This document shows, piece by piece, positions 23,564 through 35,299 of a DNA stretch of 64,000 nucleotides. Origin of the DNA: Penicillium oxalicum (Eukaryota > Ascomycota > Eurotiomycetes > Eurotiales > Aspergillaceae); NCBI RefSeq assembly GCF_001723175.1, contig NC_064655.1, forward strand, positions 2,418,001 through 2,482,000, given 5' to 3'. The notes beneath the pieces are model-generated. The model was not told the DNA's origin and did no database searches. It saw nothing but the letters and a program-made list of their open reading frames with translations. The position numbers were made by a program, and so were the translations under genes. The first letter of the stretch is position 1, and the number at the start of each line of letters is the position of its first letter.

Positions 23564-23742
23564 TAATAGACCTATAGGTCTACAAGGCAAGGAAGCAATC
23601 TAGAGGCGAGACAACTAGGATTAGGAAGTCTAGGGAGAAGGAAGAAGAGAGAGAGAGGGAAAACCTACGATAGGGGAAAAACCCTTAAGATATATAACCG
23701 CTGCTAGGCCTAGAAAACATCTAGAGAGGGCAAACTCTCTTA
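23564..23742 (-). repeat. Copia H 5' LTR
   Basis: Both terminal dinucleotides are RIP-changed (TA...TA for TG...CA). The primer-binding site complement precedes it at 23547-23563 on the plus strand, and the TSD gtatt follows. Confidence 0.93.
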
Positions 23743-25115
23743 GTATTAGTTTCTAGTATAAACCTTACCTTATATAGCTAATACTATAGCTTTTTGAATA
23801 CCTTTATTACCCCGCGATATTCTAATTTTCTAGTATTATATATTTACTCTAATTTAGACTAAACCCCTAACTTATATCGTACTACTCGTTATACCCCTTC
23901 TCTTTTCTATATTAAAACGCTATCCCTATCCTATTTTTAACGCGTCTACTATAAGTATTAGGTCTAATAGATTCTAGCTATAATCGACTAGCATAACCGC
24001 TAGAAAACTATATAGTATCTCCTTAATCTTCTTAAAGGTATTCTGTTTATTATTACTCTAATCGAATATCGTATCCTTCTGTAATATCGTATATAATAGC
24101 GCTATAATATACTAAAAATCCTTTACTAGAATTCCAAAGTAGACTATAAGACTAATAAAAGAGCGTACCTTATCGCGATTAATAGGGACTAGCTAGTCGG
24201 CTAACTTAGAAATTTTTCGCTTATTAGATCTACGCTCGTTAGAATCATATACCTAGCCTATAATTTTAAGGCCGGATATTATAAGTTACGATTTTTCTGT
24301 AGAAACTCTCGCTCCTATAAGTTCTAAAATGTATAGGGTCTTATCTAGATTTTATATATATTCTAAGATAAACCTCCTAATCCCTAGTCTTATAAACTCG
24401 TTATTATACTAGGTCTTAGGTTCTTTAACCGGAATATTATCTATAAAAGGTTTAGTAATATATAGAATATTAGCTAGGATCTATATAACTACTCTTTAGA
24501 ATTACGGTACAGAACTCGAAGCCTCTTATAATAATATAGTCTACCTTAGTAAACCTATTAGGGTCTAAATCGCTATTATATTTCGATCGCGACTATCTAG
24601 AGTTATCTAGTTATACCCGGAAAATAGATTAATAGTAGATAATATTACTATACCTAAATATTCTTTCGTCTATATTAGGGAGTATATTCGTATCTTGTAC
24701 TATTACTTTATTAATATATATTATAGTGTTTACTATACGATATTTTCTATTCTTCCTACGTACTAAAAACTAAGGATTTCGGTAGGGACTATCGTAATAT
24801 TCTAGGACCCCTTTTTATAATCTTTCCTATAATATCTCTTTAACTATATCTTTTAGTACTAGCGGGATTCGAAATCTAAGATACTACTAGGCCTTATACC
24901 AAATCGTCTTAATATATTATAGCGGTATTACTTCTAGGAAAATTAAAGATATATAGGACTAATCCTACGCAAAATAACCTTCTCTTTTGAATAGTATCTC
25001 GCGTAATAATTCTCTTTCCTTTAGTAGAAGATCCTTTCTAATTAATATTTTCTGCTCCCTTTTAGGTATTAGACGCGTACCTCTTACGATTATAGAGATC
25101 CGTAATATTAGTAGA
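23743..25115 (-). pseudogene. G2 reverse transcriptase and start of RNase H, copy 1
   Basis: The minus strand from 25110 leftwards reads a pol N-terminal part, then RT. F-L-V-R-R-K-N-R-K-Y-R-I-V and I-N-K-V-I-V-Q-D-T-N-I-L-P-N-I-D-E (about 24790-24680) are hallmarks of a fungal Ty3 branch. The catalytic box is at about 24430-24447 as F-I-D-N-I (normally F-I/L-D-D). V-Y-F-G-I-L-V-K-D-F follows near 24150 and leads to the RNase H start, where copia H has inserted (TSD gtatt at 17526-17530 and 23743-23747). One frame change in the middle of RT is needed to follow the family pattern. Confidence 0.8.
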
Positions 25116-25294
25116 TAAGAGAGTTTGCCCTCTCTAGATGTTTACTAGGCCCAGTAGCGGTCATGTATCTTGAGGGTTTTTCCCCCGTCGTGGGTTTTCC
25201 CTCTCTCTCTCTTCTTCCTTCTCCCTAGACTCCCTAATTCTAGTTATCTCGCCTCTAGATTGCTTCCTTACCTTGTAGACCTATAGGTCTATTA
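25116..25294 (+). repeat. Copia B 5' LTR
   Basis: Complete LTR with RIP-changed TA...TA ends. The primer-binding site ggttataagcccgatcg follows at 25295. Confidence 0.93.
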
Positions 25295-25754
25295 GGTTAT
25301 AAGCCCGATCGTAATAGTAAGGCCTGAATTTGTGAAAACCATAAGTTCTCAAATTTTCAATCACCAAATCCATCAAATTCGGCTATAGAAGCTATAATCA
25401 CGAAAATCACTACCAAATCACTAAATCACTAAATCACCAAGTTCAAATCATCAAATCTAACACAAATTATCAAACTTAACTAGGCTATAGAAGCCAGAAA
25501 TTCACCAAGTACAGTACAATTAACCAGGCTATAGAAGCTAAATCCAATATCAACAAAAAGAAAGACGCGTCTGTTAATATTTGTTAGGACTACCATAACA
25601 TTAACATCTCTCACTTCAGACCCTACCACAATACACTAACAATAATACTATATATCCCCCACAAACCTTCCTTCTTACTAAATTCTATCTCTAAATCCTA
25701 CCTAAATCATCAAATTTACCTAAACCTCTATTATTATATTCCTAAATACTAACT

Positions 25755-26760
25755 ATAGCTAAAGAAGACCTTAGCTAAGCGGCCGGTATCGAGGTATTCC
25801 CTATATCTCGCGAGGACTATAGCAAGTTCTTTACCCTGAAATCCCGAGGCTAACTAGTAAACTAACTTACTAGCGCCCCTAAAGAATTTACCCTTAACCT
25901 ACTTAAAATATTAGAAAGAACAGAAGACTTCGAGGACTAGTTCAGAGATATATACTAAATCCTTAAAAAGAAAGGACTCTATCGCCTTATTAACCTAAAA
26001 TACGATAGGCCTAAAGTAATATCTAACGAAGCAGAAACTTAGGTCGAATACTCCTATACTATACAGATATAGCTCTAATAGTCTATTTCGAAGGATATCG
26101 ATATAATAGTTAAAGCTATAAGATTCCGATACGAATTCGCTAATAAATATATTATTAGCTTAAAAAAGGCCCTCTATACTACTAGCTTTGTTCCTAGCAA
26201 AAAGAAGGTAACTAGGGTTCTACAAACCTACTAAGCTACTTACCTATTAGTAATCGATTTTATATATTAATTTCGTAGTACCTATACTAAAGTAACAGAA
26301 GAAGTCTAACTTACCCTAGATATAATCGTTTCCCTACTTCTTAATAAACTACAAAGTAATATCCTAACTTTTATAGCTACTAAACTAGCAGACTATTCTA
26401 ATAGATATAAGAATATCGTAAAGATTACCGGCCTAGACCTTTTCCGAACCTTTACTAAGGTAATCTATAAACTAGAAATTATAAATTACTAATTCTCGAG
26501 CATTATAACTATAATAACCGGAAAATCCTTAAAACTCTCGTTAGATAAATATAAATACCTCCCGTTAAAATATATACCCCCGAGAGGTAAATCGCTATAG
26601 GAATAGGTAAAGGAGTAGACTAAAGGCCTAAATTAGATTACTCCGAACGGTAACTACTTCTTTTGTAGAAGAAAGGGCTATACTACTAAGGACTACGCCT
26701 ATTTAGTTATTATATCGCGAACCCTAGATTAGAAACCTATTAAAGATACCTAGGTAAATA
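25755..26760 (+). pseudogene. Copia B gag relic
   Basis: Starts at the conserved position 25755 (ATG now ATA) after a leader with two long-unit repeats. The zinc knuckle is at about 26650-26700, with one Cys and the spacing still readable. The frame has many TAG/TAA codons. Confidence 0.8.
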
Positions 26761-27149
26761 CACTATAGAGGAATATAGATAATCTAAATAGACTACCGCT
26801 AGAAGGGTAGACTATAATATATAATAACAGAATTAAGAAGAACAGAGATAATACCTAGAATTCTACCTAAATATTCTAAAATCCTTAGAAGAGCTATTAA
26901 AATCTAATAATACTAATTTCTATTAGAAAGAATAATAGGAACAAGAATTCGATTACCTTAAAGGGAACCTAATCCTAATCCTAACTATATAGAAGGGATC
27001 TTAAAGAGGAAGATAGTAATATAGGCGATAACGCGAATAATAATACGAGCGTAAATATAGTAATATAGATTAATAAAGAAGAGGATAAGTACTACTATAT
27101 TCTTATAGTAGTAGAATTCGACTTCGCTAACCGCCTAGATCCCTAACTT

Positions 27150-28843
27150 ACTATAACCTTAATTAAAAGAAACCCCTCTACTAAGTAGATCGTTAACTTA
27201 GGTATATTACGCTCGATTTATATTAATAGAAATATAATTATAAAATTCTAAAGTAACCCTTATAGCTATTAATACTAGACCTCTAATAGAAGAACTATTA
27301 AGTCTCTTAGAAAAGTAATTACTCGAATTAAATTAATCCTTCTAGAAGGTACTAAAACCCTTAATATATAATACGAATATATACTAGTAGGTAACTTTAA
27401 CCTCCTATCTACGACCTAAATATATAAGGACTACAAAACAGGCTGGAAAGACTAGGAGAATATTTTTATAAACCTAGATAATAAATAAAAGATTATAGTA
27501 TATATATAGAGGAAACAAGGTATCCTATTTCTAAAGGCTACTTTAATTAAACTATCTATAGCGTATAAAAAGAAGGCCCCCCTTTATAGCGACCGTATAT
27601 TCCTTTACTATAATTTTACTAGAAGTAGCCTATTACTATCTAGATTTTATTAGATAGCCTACTATAAAAATTAACTATTACAAAATCGGTAAGGAGGTCT
27701 ATAGTAACGAATATTTTAATTATAAAGCTTATAAGATTACAAAATCTAAGAGGATTATATCCTATATAAACTAAATACGCTCTAAGATACTATAGGAATT
27801 TATCTATATTAATATCTAGCTATATACCCCTCTTAGAATTAGGAATATATTATACGTCCTAATCGTAGTTAACGATACTACTAGGTTTAGATAGGCTATT
27901 CCAATAAAGATAAAAGGCTAAGCCTCGGATATCCTAATCTAAATACTAAAGCGTATCTTTACTTCTACTAGCACTTAGCCTTCCGAAATCTGTATAGATA
28001 GAGACAGAAGTTTCTTTAAATTTAAAGAATAGGCTAAGCAGAAGGGTTATACTTTCTTAATAAGCGCCTCTTATATCTATAAATAAAATAGTATTACTAA
28101 AAGCTCTAGATATCTTATTATATAGGGGGCCTAAACCCTTATAGTAGCTACGCCCTAAGCTCCCGTATTTTTGTAACCTAAAGCTATAGTTACTACTACC
28201 TATATTATAAACTAAATCTATAAGCTAAATAAAAAATTATCCCCTTTAGAAAGATAGAATAAGTACTAGTATAATACTAATAGCTCTAGGGTGAAGTAAC
28301 TAATTGATTTAGGGTTTTTACGTATCTAGTATTCTAAAGCCTATATCCATATTCTAAAAGAATAACGAACCTAAGGATAAAAGATAGCCCCGAGGGTATA
28401 GATTAGATACCTGGTTAGATATAATAGTAAGAATAGCTACTAATATAGGATTTACGACCTAAGCAAGAGAAAAGTTATAATTAGAAGAGATATAGACTTT
28501 TAGGAAGAACTATCTATACTACTATTAGACCTAGATAATTAAATTAAATAGATTATACAAGGAAGGCTCTATAGTATAAAGATATAAAGTATTAGAAGGA
28601 TAACCGATATAACTATAAAATAATTAAATAGGCCTACCCAAAATACTACTCGCGCGGATAACGACTACTATAAAGATCCCGACCGTAACTTCTACTCTAA
28701 TATAAGCCTAGATACCTATAAAGAAATCTAAATTTTATAAACTTCCTATACTCTAAAAATTCTACCTCTCTAATAGGAAAGAGGAAGGGGATATAATCTT
28801 CTACCTCCCTAAGTCTAATTCCTAAAAGACCTAGAATTACGCG
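27150..28843 (+). pseudogene. Copia B protease and integrase relic, cut at 28843
   Basis: Protease (I-V-N-L-G-I) lies at about 27190-27215, then the D-F-N-L-L region near 27400, the integrase zinc-binding region near 27650-27740 and the core to about 28330. The C-terminal linker ends abruptly at 28843. In element C the same linker continues as agggac. Confidence 0.8.
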
Positions 28844-29022
28844 TGATAGACCTATAGGTCTATAAGGCAAGGAAGCAATCTGGAGGCGAGACAACTAGGA
28901 TTAGGAAGTCTAGGGAGAAGGAAGAAGAGAGAGAGAGGGAAAACCCACGATAGGAGAAAAACCCTCAAGACATATGACCGCTGCTAGGCCTAGCAAACAT
29001 CTAGAGAGGGCAAACTCTCTTA
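28844..29022 (-). repeat. Copia LTR, minus orientation, without partner
   Basis: A complete 179 bp LTR facing opposite to element B. Its flanks (acgcg and aatag) do not match, so it is not a simple solo LTR. It most likely marks a second copia insertion whose body, together with the rest of B, was lost by recombination. Confidence 0.88.
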
Positions 29023-29676
29023 AATAGATAAACTTAGTCTATCTAAACTTTATATAGAGTTAGTTTATCGCTTTAGAAAGGTTTCTATAGGCGGCTAATA
29101 TAAAGATCTTACTAGAAGAGAATACTATACTAAAATAGTAGTTACAAAATTCTTCTATAGAAGAAAACACGAGAAAAACGTATACTAAACAGATCACGAA
29201 AAGCGATAAAAAGGAAAGGAACGGCTATAAAAAGAGAGAACGAAACTAGAAGAAAAATCGAAAAGAATTAGGAACTATACTACTATCTAGACTAGCTACT
29301 AATTTTACGACTTCGTTAAATTTAAAGAGTTAATTACTTTACGAATCTTGCTATATCCCTTAGGATACTATTATACCTAAAAAACCCTAAAAATATCCGG
29401 ACTAGATAGGGCCTACGAAGCTAAAGTAATTATCGTAATCTAAATAACTAAATAACTATAGAATATCTTTAGATATATCTATAAATATAACCTCTTTTAA
29501 TACCTATCGTAATCCTAGCGATCGAGCCCTTTCTAAGTCTACTAAAAGATCGCCTAAAGGGTTTAGCGAGAGAGTACTACTATCGCTATCGCTACCGCTG
29601 AGACTAGCTCCTTTACCGATACTAACGTAAGTTTATACGCTAAATTCGGAAATATAAACTTTGCGATATATAGTTA

Positions 29677-29857
29677 TGAGAGAGTTTGCCCTCTCCAGAT
29701 GTTTGCTAGGCCTAGCAGCGGTTATGTGTCTTGAGGGTTTTTCCCCTATCGTGGGTTTTCCCCCTCTCTCTCTCTTCTTCCTTCTCTCTAGACTTCCCAA
29801 TCCCAGTTGTCTCGCCTCTAGATTGCTTCCTTGCCTTGTAGACCTGTAGGTCTATCA
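29677..29857 (+). repeat. Solo copia LTR (TSD agtta)
   Basis: A complete 181 bp LTR with intact TG...CA, flanked by the duplication agtta (29672-29676 and 29858-29862). It is the product of LTR-LTR recombination after a plus-strand insertion. It is among the least RIP-mutated LTRs here, so it is the best reference for the family LTR. Confidence 0.93.
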
Positions 29858-31400
29858 AGTTAGGACTATAACTAAGCTAGGGACCCCTAGTACGCTACGA
29901 TTCGAAGGCAGAAATATATTAGAATTCTTGGATAGCTTTAAATATATATATAAGCGCTATAATATAAGGAATAATACGCGAATTTTAGAGATCCTTCTAG
30001 ATTAGTATAGTTAGTTATAATAGGTATAGGTTAAGGCGAATTCTAACTAGTAAGCGAAGAATAAGGAAGAGTTTTTCTAGGACTTTAAAGATTAGTATCG
30101 CGATACTAATAGCCTATAGGCTATCTATACTCGTATCTAGTTACAGAGCTTCTATAGAAATTATATTAAATAGGATAACTTTTATATATATTTAACTATC
30201 TTTTTGTCTATTTCCTTATATCTGGTAAAGAGAGGATATTAGCGATTTAGAACGATATACTTAGTTTATTAAAGGACTACCCGAAAAGTTAAGATCGAAA
30301 TTAATTAAGAAGGAGAAAATCAATATTAACTACCCTTCTAGAAGTAAAAGACAGATCTCTTCCGATTAGATTAAAAAAGCTACTAGGGATCTAAATTAGG
30401 ACTAGAAGGATTATAATCTCGCGATAAGCTATATAGTACCTAAGAAAGAAATCTAGGTCTATGTAGATTCTAGAGAAAAATCGTATAAGGAACGGAAAAT
30501 AATAGATACCCCGAAAAATAGAGATTCTATAATTAAGAATACGAGCTCTCTAAGAGGATAGGATTTAGAAAGTTTAACAAAAGCTTTTAATAGTCTATTA
30601 GTAAATATACTAAAGGTTATTAAAGACTAGTAGAAGGCTACTCATAAATAGAGAGTCTTAGTTTAGTACCTAATCGCGAAAAATAATAACCGAAATAACC
30701 TTACTTATATACCTATAAGATAGATATCTAATAGTTACTACTAGTATAGGAATAAAGGATATTAAGTAACTAGTTATCCTATCTATATAAGTATATAAAA
30801 TAAAGGATTATACTACTAGAATAAACTAAATTAGGTAGTACTTAGAAGGATTAGTAAGAATAGACTAGAGGCGCGTAAGAGAGGTAACTTATTTTAGAAG
30901 GATATAGTTCCGGACTAGTACTAGTAGTAGAAGAATTAACGTATAAGCGTTAACGCTATCTCTACTATTACTACGCCTTAATTATATTTAGGGGTCTATT
31001 CTTACTATACTCTGTAAATTTATACTACTTAGGTAGATTAAGTAGGGATTTCTCTTAGAAAAGACGCTAATTTCGAAGGATTAGAAGGAAGCGAAGACGA
31101 AATATACAAGAGAGAAGTCTTCGCTGTTAATAGATAACTAGCTAGTCGTAAGCGCTCTAACTAGTCTAGAAATTATATAAAAGTATATAATATACGACCG
31201 AGCAGATACTATCTAGCGACTATTAATAAAGACGATATAATAGCGGATATAGTACTAGCCCCTTTATAAATTTCTTCTATAGAAGAAATTTATAGGCAGG
31301 AATAGGATCGCTAACTAAATAGTTAGCCGCGAGATTCTTCTATAGAAGAAATCTAAGACTAGGGTAGTCAGACCTAGAGAGCTAGTTAAGACGTAAGATT
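29858..31400 (+). pseudogene. G2 gag relic, copy 2
   Basis: The frame reads a fungal Ty3-type Gag: an early E-F-L-D-x-F motif near 29920, the L-V-K-R-G ... L-P-E-K-L-R-S-K region near 30220-30290 (typical of the capsid C-terminal half), and a zinc knuckle at 30736-30777 with exact C-x2-C-x4-H-x4-C spacing, all Cys and the His now reading Tyr. The basic and Ser/Arg-rich tail after it carries two palindromes (31265-31294 and 31335-31350). The N-terminal part continues left of the solo LTR to about 29300. Confidence 0.72.
31265..31294. repeat. 30-base perfect palindrome in G2 gag
   Basis: The segment is identical to its own reverse complement over all 30 bases, centred on the core ttcttctatagaagaa. 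The 16-base core recurs in G2 at 14666, 14720, 17216, 29150 and 31335. CTATAG at the centre is what RIP on both strands makes of CTGCAG. Confidence 0.85.
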
Positions 31401-31769
31401 TTCGACGCCTGCTTACCTGTCTAGACCAGGAAATTCGTCGACTATCTAAAAGCGCCTAAAACCTTCCGCGGATGCTACTACCTAACGTAAGGAAGAAATT
31501 ACTAGATAATTACTAGCTATTCCTATACCGCCTATAATTATACTAGGTGATCTGATATTTATGTTACCGCAACTACGTAGCTAAGTCAGAAATATTGCGA
31601 ATACCTTCGAACCTTCGGTGCCTACGAATGCTACGAATGCTGCTACGCCCGTATACTTCGGTACTACTTAGCGAGTTACAAAAGTAGATAAAGTAACCGC
31701 GCGGGTGCAGGATCTTAGAAGATCGGTGCGAATCTCTGCGCCGCGAAATTCGGGTACGTTTAAGGAATA

Positions 31770-32260
31770 AGCTAGAGGGCTCTTGCGTACGAAGGTATAC
31801 GTATATAGGTATAAGCTTAAAGCTATAATTAATTAGGGATTATTAGTTAATCTTATTTCCCTAGAAATAGTATATATATTAAACCTTAATATTCGAAAAA
31901 ATCTAAAGCTATATATAGTACCTATTAATAGCCGAACGCGTCCCTTTTATAGAGTTACGGAAGGCTTACCTATTTTAATCGGCGATATTATAACGCACTC
32001 TTACTATATAATTATAAAGGATTGTATAGTAGAGATTCTTCTAGGATAAATCTAGTTACGCGATATAATAGCTTCTACTACGGAGAAAGTTAATAGTTCT
32101 GTTAAAATAGTAGTCTTTTCGGAAGATTAGACTAGGAAGTTAGTCTTTAAGATATATTCTCCGAGTAAGGAAACTTCGGTCTAGGAGTATTAGCTATAGC
32201 CTAAAGATTTTGCAGCACCTACGAATACGGAGGTAGATTTTTTAGGATATCCGGAAGCCT
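31770..32260 (+). pseudogene. G2 protease relic, copy 2
   Basis: Codons at 31822-31839 read A-I-I-N-stop-G, the RIP form of A-L-I-D-Q-G, followed by L-V-N-L-I-S-L-E-I. This is the active-site strand of the protease of this Ty3 branch, with catalytic Asp read as Asn. I-G-D-I-I-T-H-S-Y follows near 31985 and I-L-L-G near 32040 (second hydrophobic-Gly motif of retropepsins). It is followed by a linker that runs to the copia D insertion. Confidence 0.75.
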
Positions 32261-32709
32261 AATTAGCGATACTTCTAGTATAATAAATAAGATACTAATA
32301 CTAAAAATAGGCTATAATTTACTATACGTTTTAATAGTATCCTCTAAAAACGCTATAAAAGTACTAAAAATATTTCAAAATACAAGAGACGGAAAGATAT
32401 TAAAAATTTTAGATAAATTAAGATTTAGCTACGACTATAAGATTCCGTATAGGTAGCTATAGGATATTACTACAAGATTTCTACGACTAAGATATCTTTT
32501 AACTATAAATATAAGCCCTAGACCGATAGGTATAGATATACCGGTTTATACTTTGTTTAAAAGAGTAGCGGATAAGATTAAACTAATTAACGCGACTAAA
32601 AACGATAGATTAGTACTAACTAGTTATACGAATTAGAAGGAAATCTACGAAAAGAAATACTTTACTAAATATCGCGCGTCTAATATTAAAAGTAAATTTA
32701 ATAATCTAC

Positions 32710-32887
32710 TGATAGACCTATAGGTCTACAAGGCAAGGAAGCAATCTAGAGGCGAGAAAACTGGAATTAGGGAGTCTAGGGAGAAGGAAGAAGAGAGAGA
32801 GAGGGAAAACCCATGATAGGGGAAAAACCCTTAAGATATTAACCGCTACTAGGCCTAGCAAATATCTAGAGAGGGCAAACTCTCTTA
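32710..32887 (-). repeat. Copia D 3' LTR
   Basis: Complete LTR, TG start and TA end. The polypurine tract (plus-strand C run) follows at 32888-32900. Confidence 0.92.
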
Positions 32888-33059
32888 TACCCCCCCTAGG
32901 ACTAGTAGTAATATAAAGAATATTATATATAATAGTGTAATATAATAAAATTTAGAAGGGGAGGGTTAGTTAGGATCTCTTATATACAATAATCTAGTAC
33001 GATTATTTTAAAAATCCTATTAGGCTTAGTTTTAGTAAGTATATTAGCGGTATTGTCCT

Positions 33060-34780
33060 TACTCGGGATACTAGTTAGTTAGATAAGGTTCTTTTTAATA
33101 AGGTCTCTGATTAAATAGTATCTCGTGCTAATCTAGGATAATTTTAGGCTAACTTTAGGGTTTATAACGGTCGTGATAGTATCATCGGAATTATAAAATA
33201 GGGTAATTAGGATATTTTTGTCGAATTCTTTATCTTAGTTTAATAGGGGTATAAGTAAAAGGTTAGTAGTAATTTTAGTAAGGTAAAGTCCCTCTTTCGC
33301 TATAGTTATAAGAGTATAGTATTCGGCTATAGTCGATAAGACTACTACGATATCTTATCTTTTTGAGCTCTATAAGATTAGGGCACTAGCAAAGAACTAA
33401 ATATATGCTTCGTAGATTTTCTATCCTCTGTATTAGCGTACGATAAGTCGATAAATCCTTCCAGACCCTTTAAGGGTTCTTTCTTAGGATTCCTAAATTT
33501 GTAGTGCCTGCAAGGTATTGTAACAAAACTTTGTACGCTACTATATTATCTTTTCTCGGGTATACGTTATAGCGCTATAGTTTAGACACGGTCGCTATAA
33601 TATCCGGCGTATTTTTAATTAAGAGCTAACCGATCTTTCCATCATTTTAGATAGGTACCCTAATCGAATACGTTATCCTCTATTAGATTATTTAGATAGG
33701 GGATTTTCCAAGAGGGATTTATTAGAATTAGCGAAGGATTACAATTTTCATAGCCCTTATTATAGATTAAATTTATCAAATAAGCCTATTAGCTCATAAA
33801 GATATAGCCAGAGGGTTCTTTAATTATTTATATCTAAGGAATCTTTTAAATAGGAGGGTCTTTAGTTTTCTTTTTTTAAAAGGCCCTTTTTTATAGAGTT
33901 TAATTAATCCTTATATCTAGTCGCGAGGAATATTATCTATATAGATTATAATAAATATAGTATAGTCCTTGTTAGTGAAGATATATAGTTCGGAGGGGAT
34001 TAGAGAGAGGCCTAGGCTAGATAGGTAGGTTATCTTTAAAAGTTTATACTAGAGGTGTCCTGCTTATCGCAATCTATAAAGCGCCTAGTTTAGTACGTAT
34101 ACCAGATCTTCTCCTTTTAGGCTAAATTATTTATATCTAGTTAGTTACTTTATAAATATAATACGGTTATTAATAGCGGTATTAAGGTAGGCTCTAATTA
34201 CGTCCTACTATTCCTTTTTCTAATTACGATAGTAGCCATAGTAATAAATAACTTAGCTATATCTCTAAGATAACTAGGGCATATCTTTCGTTAGGTTAGA
34301 AGTCTACGCGTAGACTTTGGCGGTTACTATATACGACCTATCTAGCACGAATTCCAGGATATATCCTTCGGTATCCTATTTAATATTATAGACCTATTTA
34401 CCTAGAAGGATTTTAGTACCTTTTAGGGGTTTAGTTACTAAAGTTATTATATTAGATAATTTAAACTTCTTTAATTAGGTCTCTTTAGCTTTAAGCTATT
34501 AATTAGCGAATTAGGATTTTATGGCTTCCCTATAGGTTTAAGGGATTTTGACTATTACTAACTGTATTATCTTAGTAGCCGTGCTTGATATGCTAGGTCT
34601 AATTGAGTTATCTTCGGTAGACGTAGCGAAGCATAAACTTCCTTTCGTTCTCTCTTTATACTCTTCCTTAACTAGTCCTTTTATAGTGTATCTAACTATT
34701 CCTTCTATAAGTTATCTCGGAGTATATCTCCGTAGGCTTCTTCTTACTAGAGAGATAGAGCGTCTCCGGTCGCTCGTGAA
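33060..34780 (-). pseudogene. Copia D reverse transcriptase and RNase H relic
   Basis: Minus-strand RNase H at about 33450-33080 and RT with its catalytic box Y-I-D-N at 33932-33943, colinear with A and C. Small deletions relative to A (for example near 33640 and 33870) break the frame besides the RIP stops. Confidence 0.82.
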
Positions 34781-35299
34781 ATCTAGTTAATTTATCGTGA
34801 TAGTATCGATAGGGTCCGCTAATAAAGCTTATAATATTAGGTAGCTACGGAACTCTAAGGAATTACTACTAGAGGGGGGAGTTATAGTTAAATTAATTAG
34901 GATAGTATCTTAGACTTTTTAATAGTAGGATTTAGGTAAGATTCTAGCGTAGGTAGGAATTGTCCTAGTATAGTCCTTCTCTTAATTAATAGGATTAGAC
35001 TATCCGGGTTCTAGCGTGAAAAAATTCCTCCTAGTTAGGAATTAGGTCTCTAGGGATTTAGATTTTAGGATCCGGTCGAGTATTAGGGGCTCTTTTCCTC
35101 GGTTATATCGGTAAAATTTTGCGATATTAGGAAGGTTATAAAATTAGGATATTTTAGTCCTCTAGTATAGTTAGTAGTATACTTAGAGGGATTAGAGCGG
35201 GTTAGGGAAAAATTTGTCCCTCGCGCAATTCTAGGTCTTTTAGGAATTAGACTTAAGGAGATAGAAGATTATATCCCCTTCCTCTTTCCTGTTAGAGAG

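Larger units (their letters stand above)
17531..23742 (-). mobile_element. Complete Ty1/copia element H, inserted in G2 RNase H (TSD gtatt)
   Basis: A 6212 bp copia element of the same family as A, with LTRs at 17531-17709 and 23564-23742. The 5 bp duplication gtatt flanks it (17526-17530 and 23743-23747) and it splits the RNase H of G2. The interior is more heavily RIP-mutated than A: most remaining TG and CA of A are TA here. Several short deletions relative to A are visible (for example around 18110 and 18650). Confidence 0.92.
6338..25115 (-). mobile_element. Ty3/gypsy element G2, copy 1 (3' portion), split by copia A and H
   Basis: Read on the minus strand from 25115 to 6338, and leaving out the two copia insertions (6748-12950 and 17531-23742), this is RT, RNase H, integrase, a long third ORF and an LTR-like end. 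The 5' part (gag, protease) is missing, because copia B starts at 25116. Plus-strand gag-protease pieces of the same family occur at 29023-32709 and 44724-52251, and a second copy of the 3' end at 59255-64000. Together the pieces imply an element of roughly 10 kb, long for Ty3/gypsy because of the extra ORF. All frames are broken by RIP stops. Confidence 0.8.
25116..28843 (+). mobile_element. Truncated copia element B (5' LTR, gag, protease, integrase)
   Basis: A plus-strand copia copy that starts inside G2 pol. It has a 5' LTR (25116-25294), primer site, leader repeats, gag and pol as far as the linker after integrase. It stops at 28843 in the sequence acgcg and is joined directly to an LTR in the opposite orientation. 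The RT, RNase H and 3' LTR are missing. The left flank gtaga has no partner, so the right junction arose by deletion or recombination. Confidence 0.88.
29023..32709 (+). mobile_element. G2 copy 2, gag-protease part
   Basis: A plus-strand piece of the G2 family: leader, gag with zinc knuckle, protease and the start of the pol linker, cut at 32709 by copia D. The piece 31400-31760 is nearly identical to 44730-45099, and 31758-32250 to 51815-52251. It holds the empty site for G3 (gttta at 31758-31762). A solo copia LTR lies at 29677-29857. Part of it (31400-31760) keeps many CpA/TpG. Confidence 0.8.

Noticed and set aside
28697..28894. A 65-codon minus-strand frame at the copia B breakpoint
   Set aside because: It runs across the junction between B and the inverted LTR, so it is a chance frame over two unrelated pieces.
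34548..34790. An 80-codon plus-strand frame with hydrophobic runs
   Set aside because: It is antisense to the linker and RT of copia D and is closed in the sister elements.
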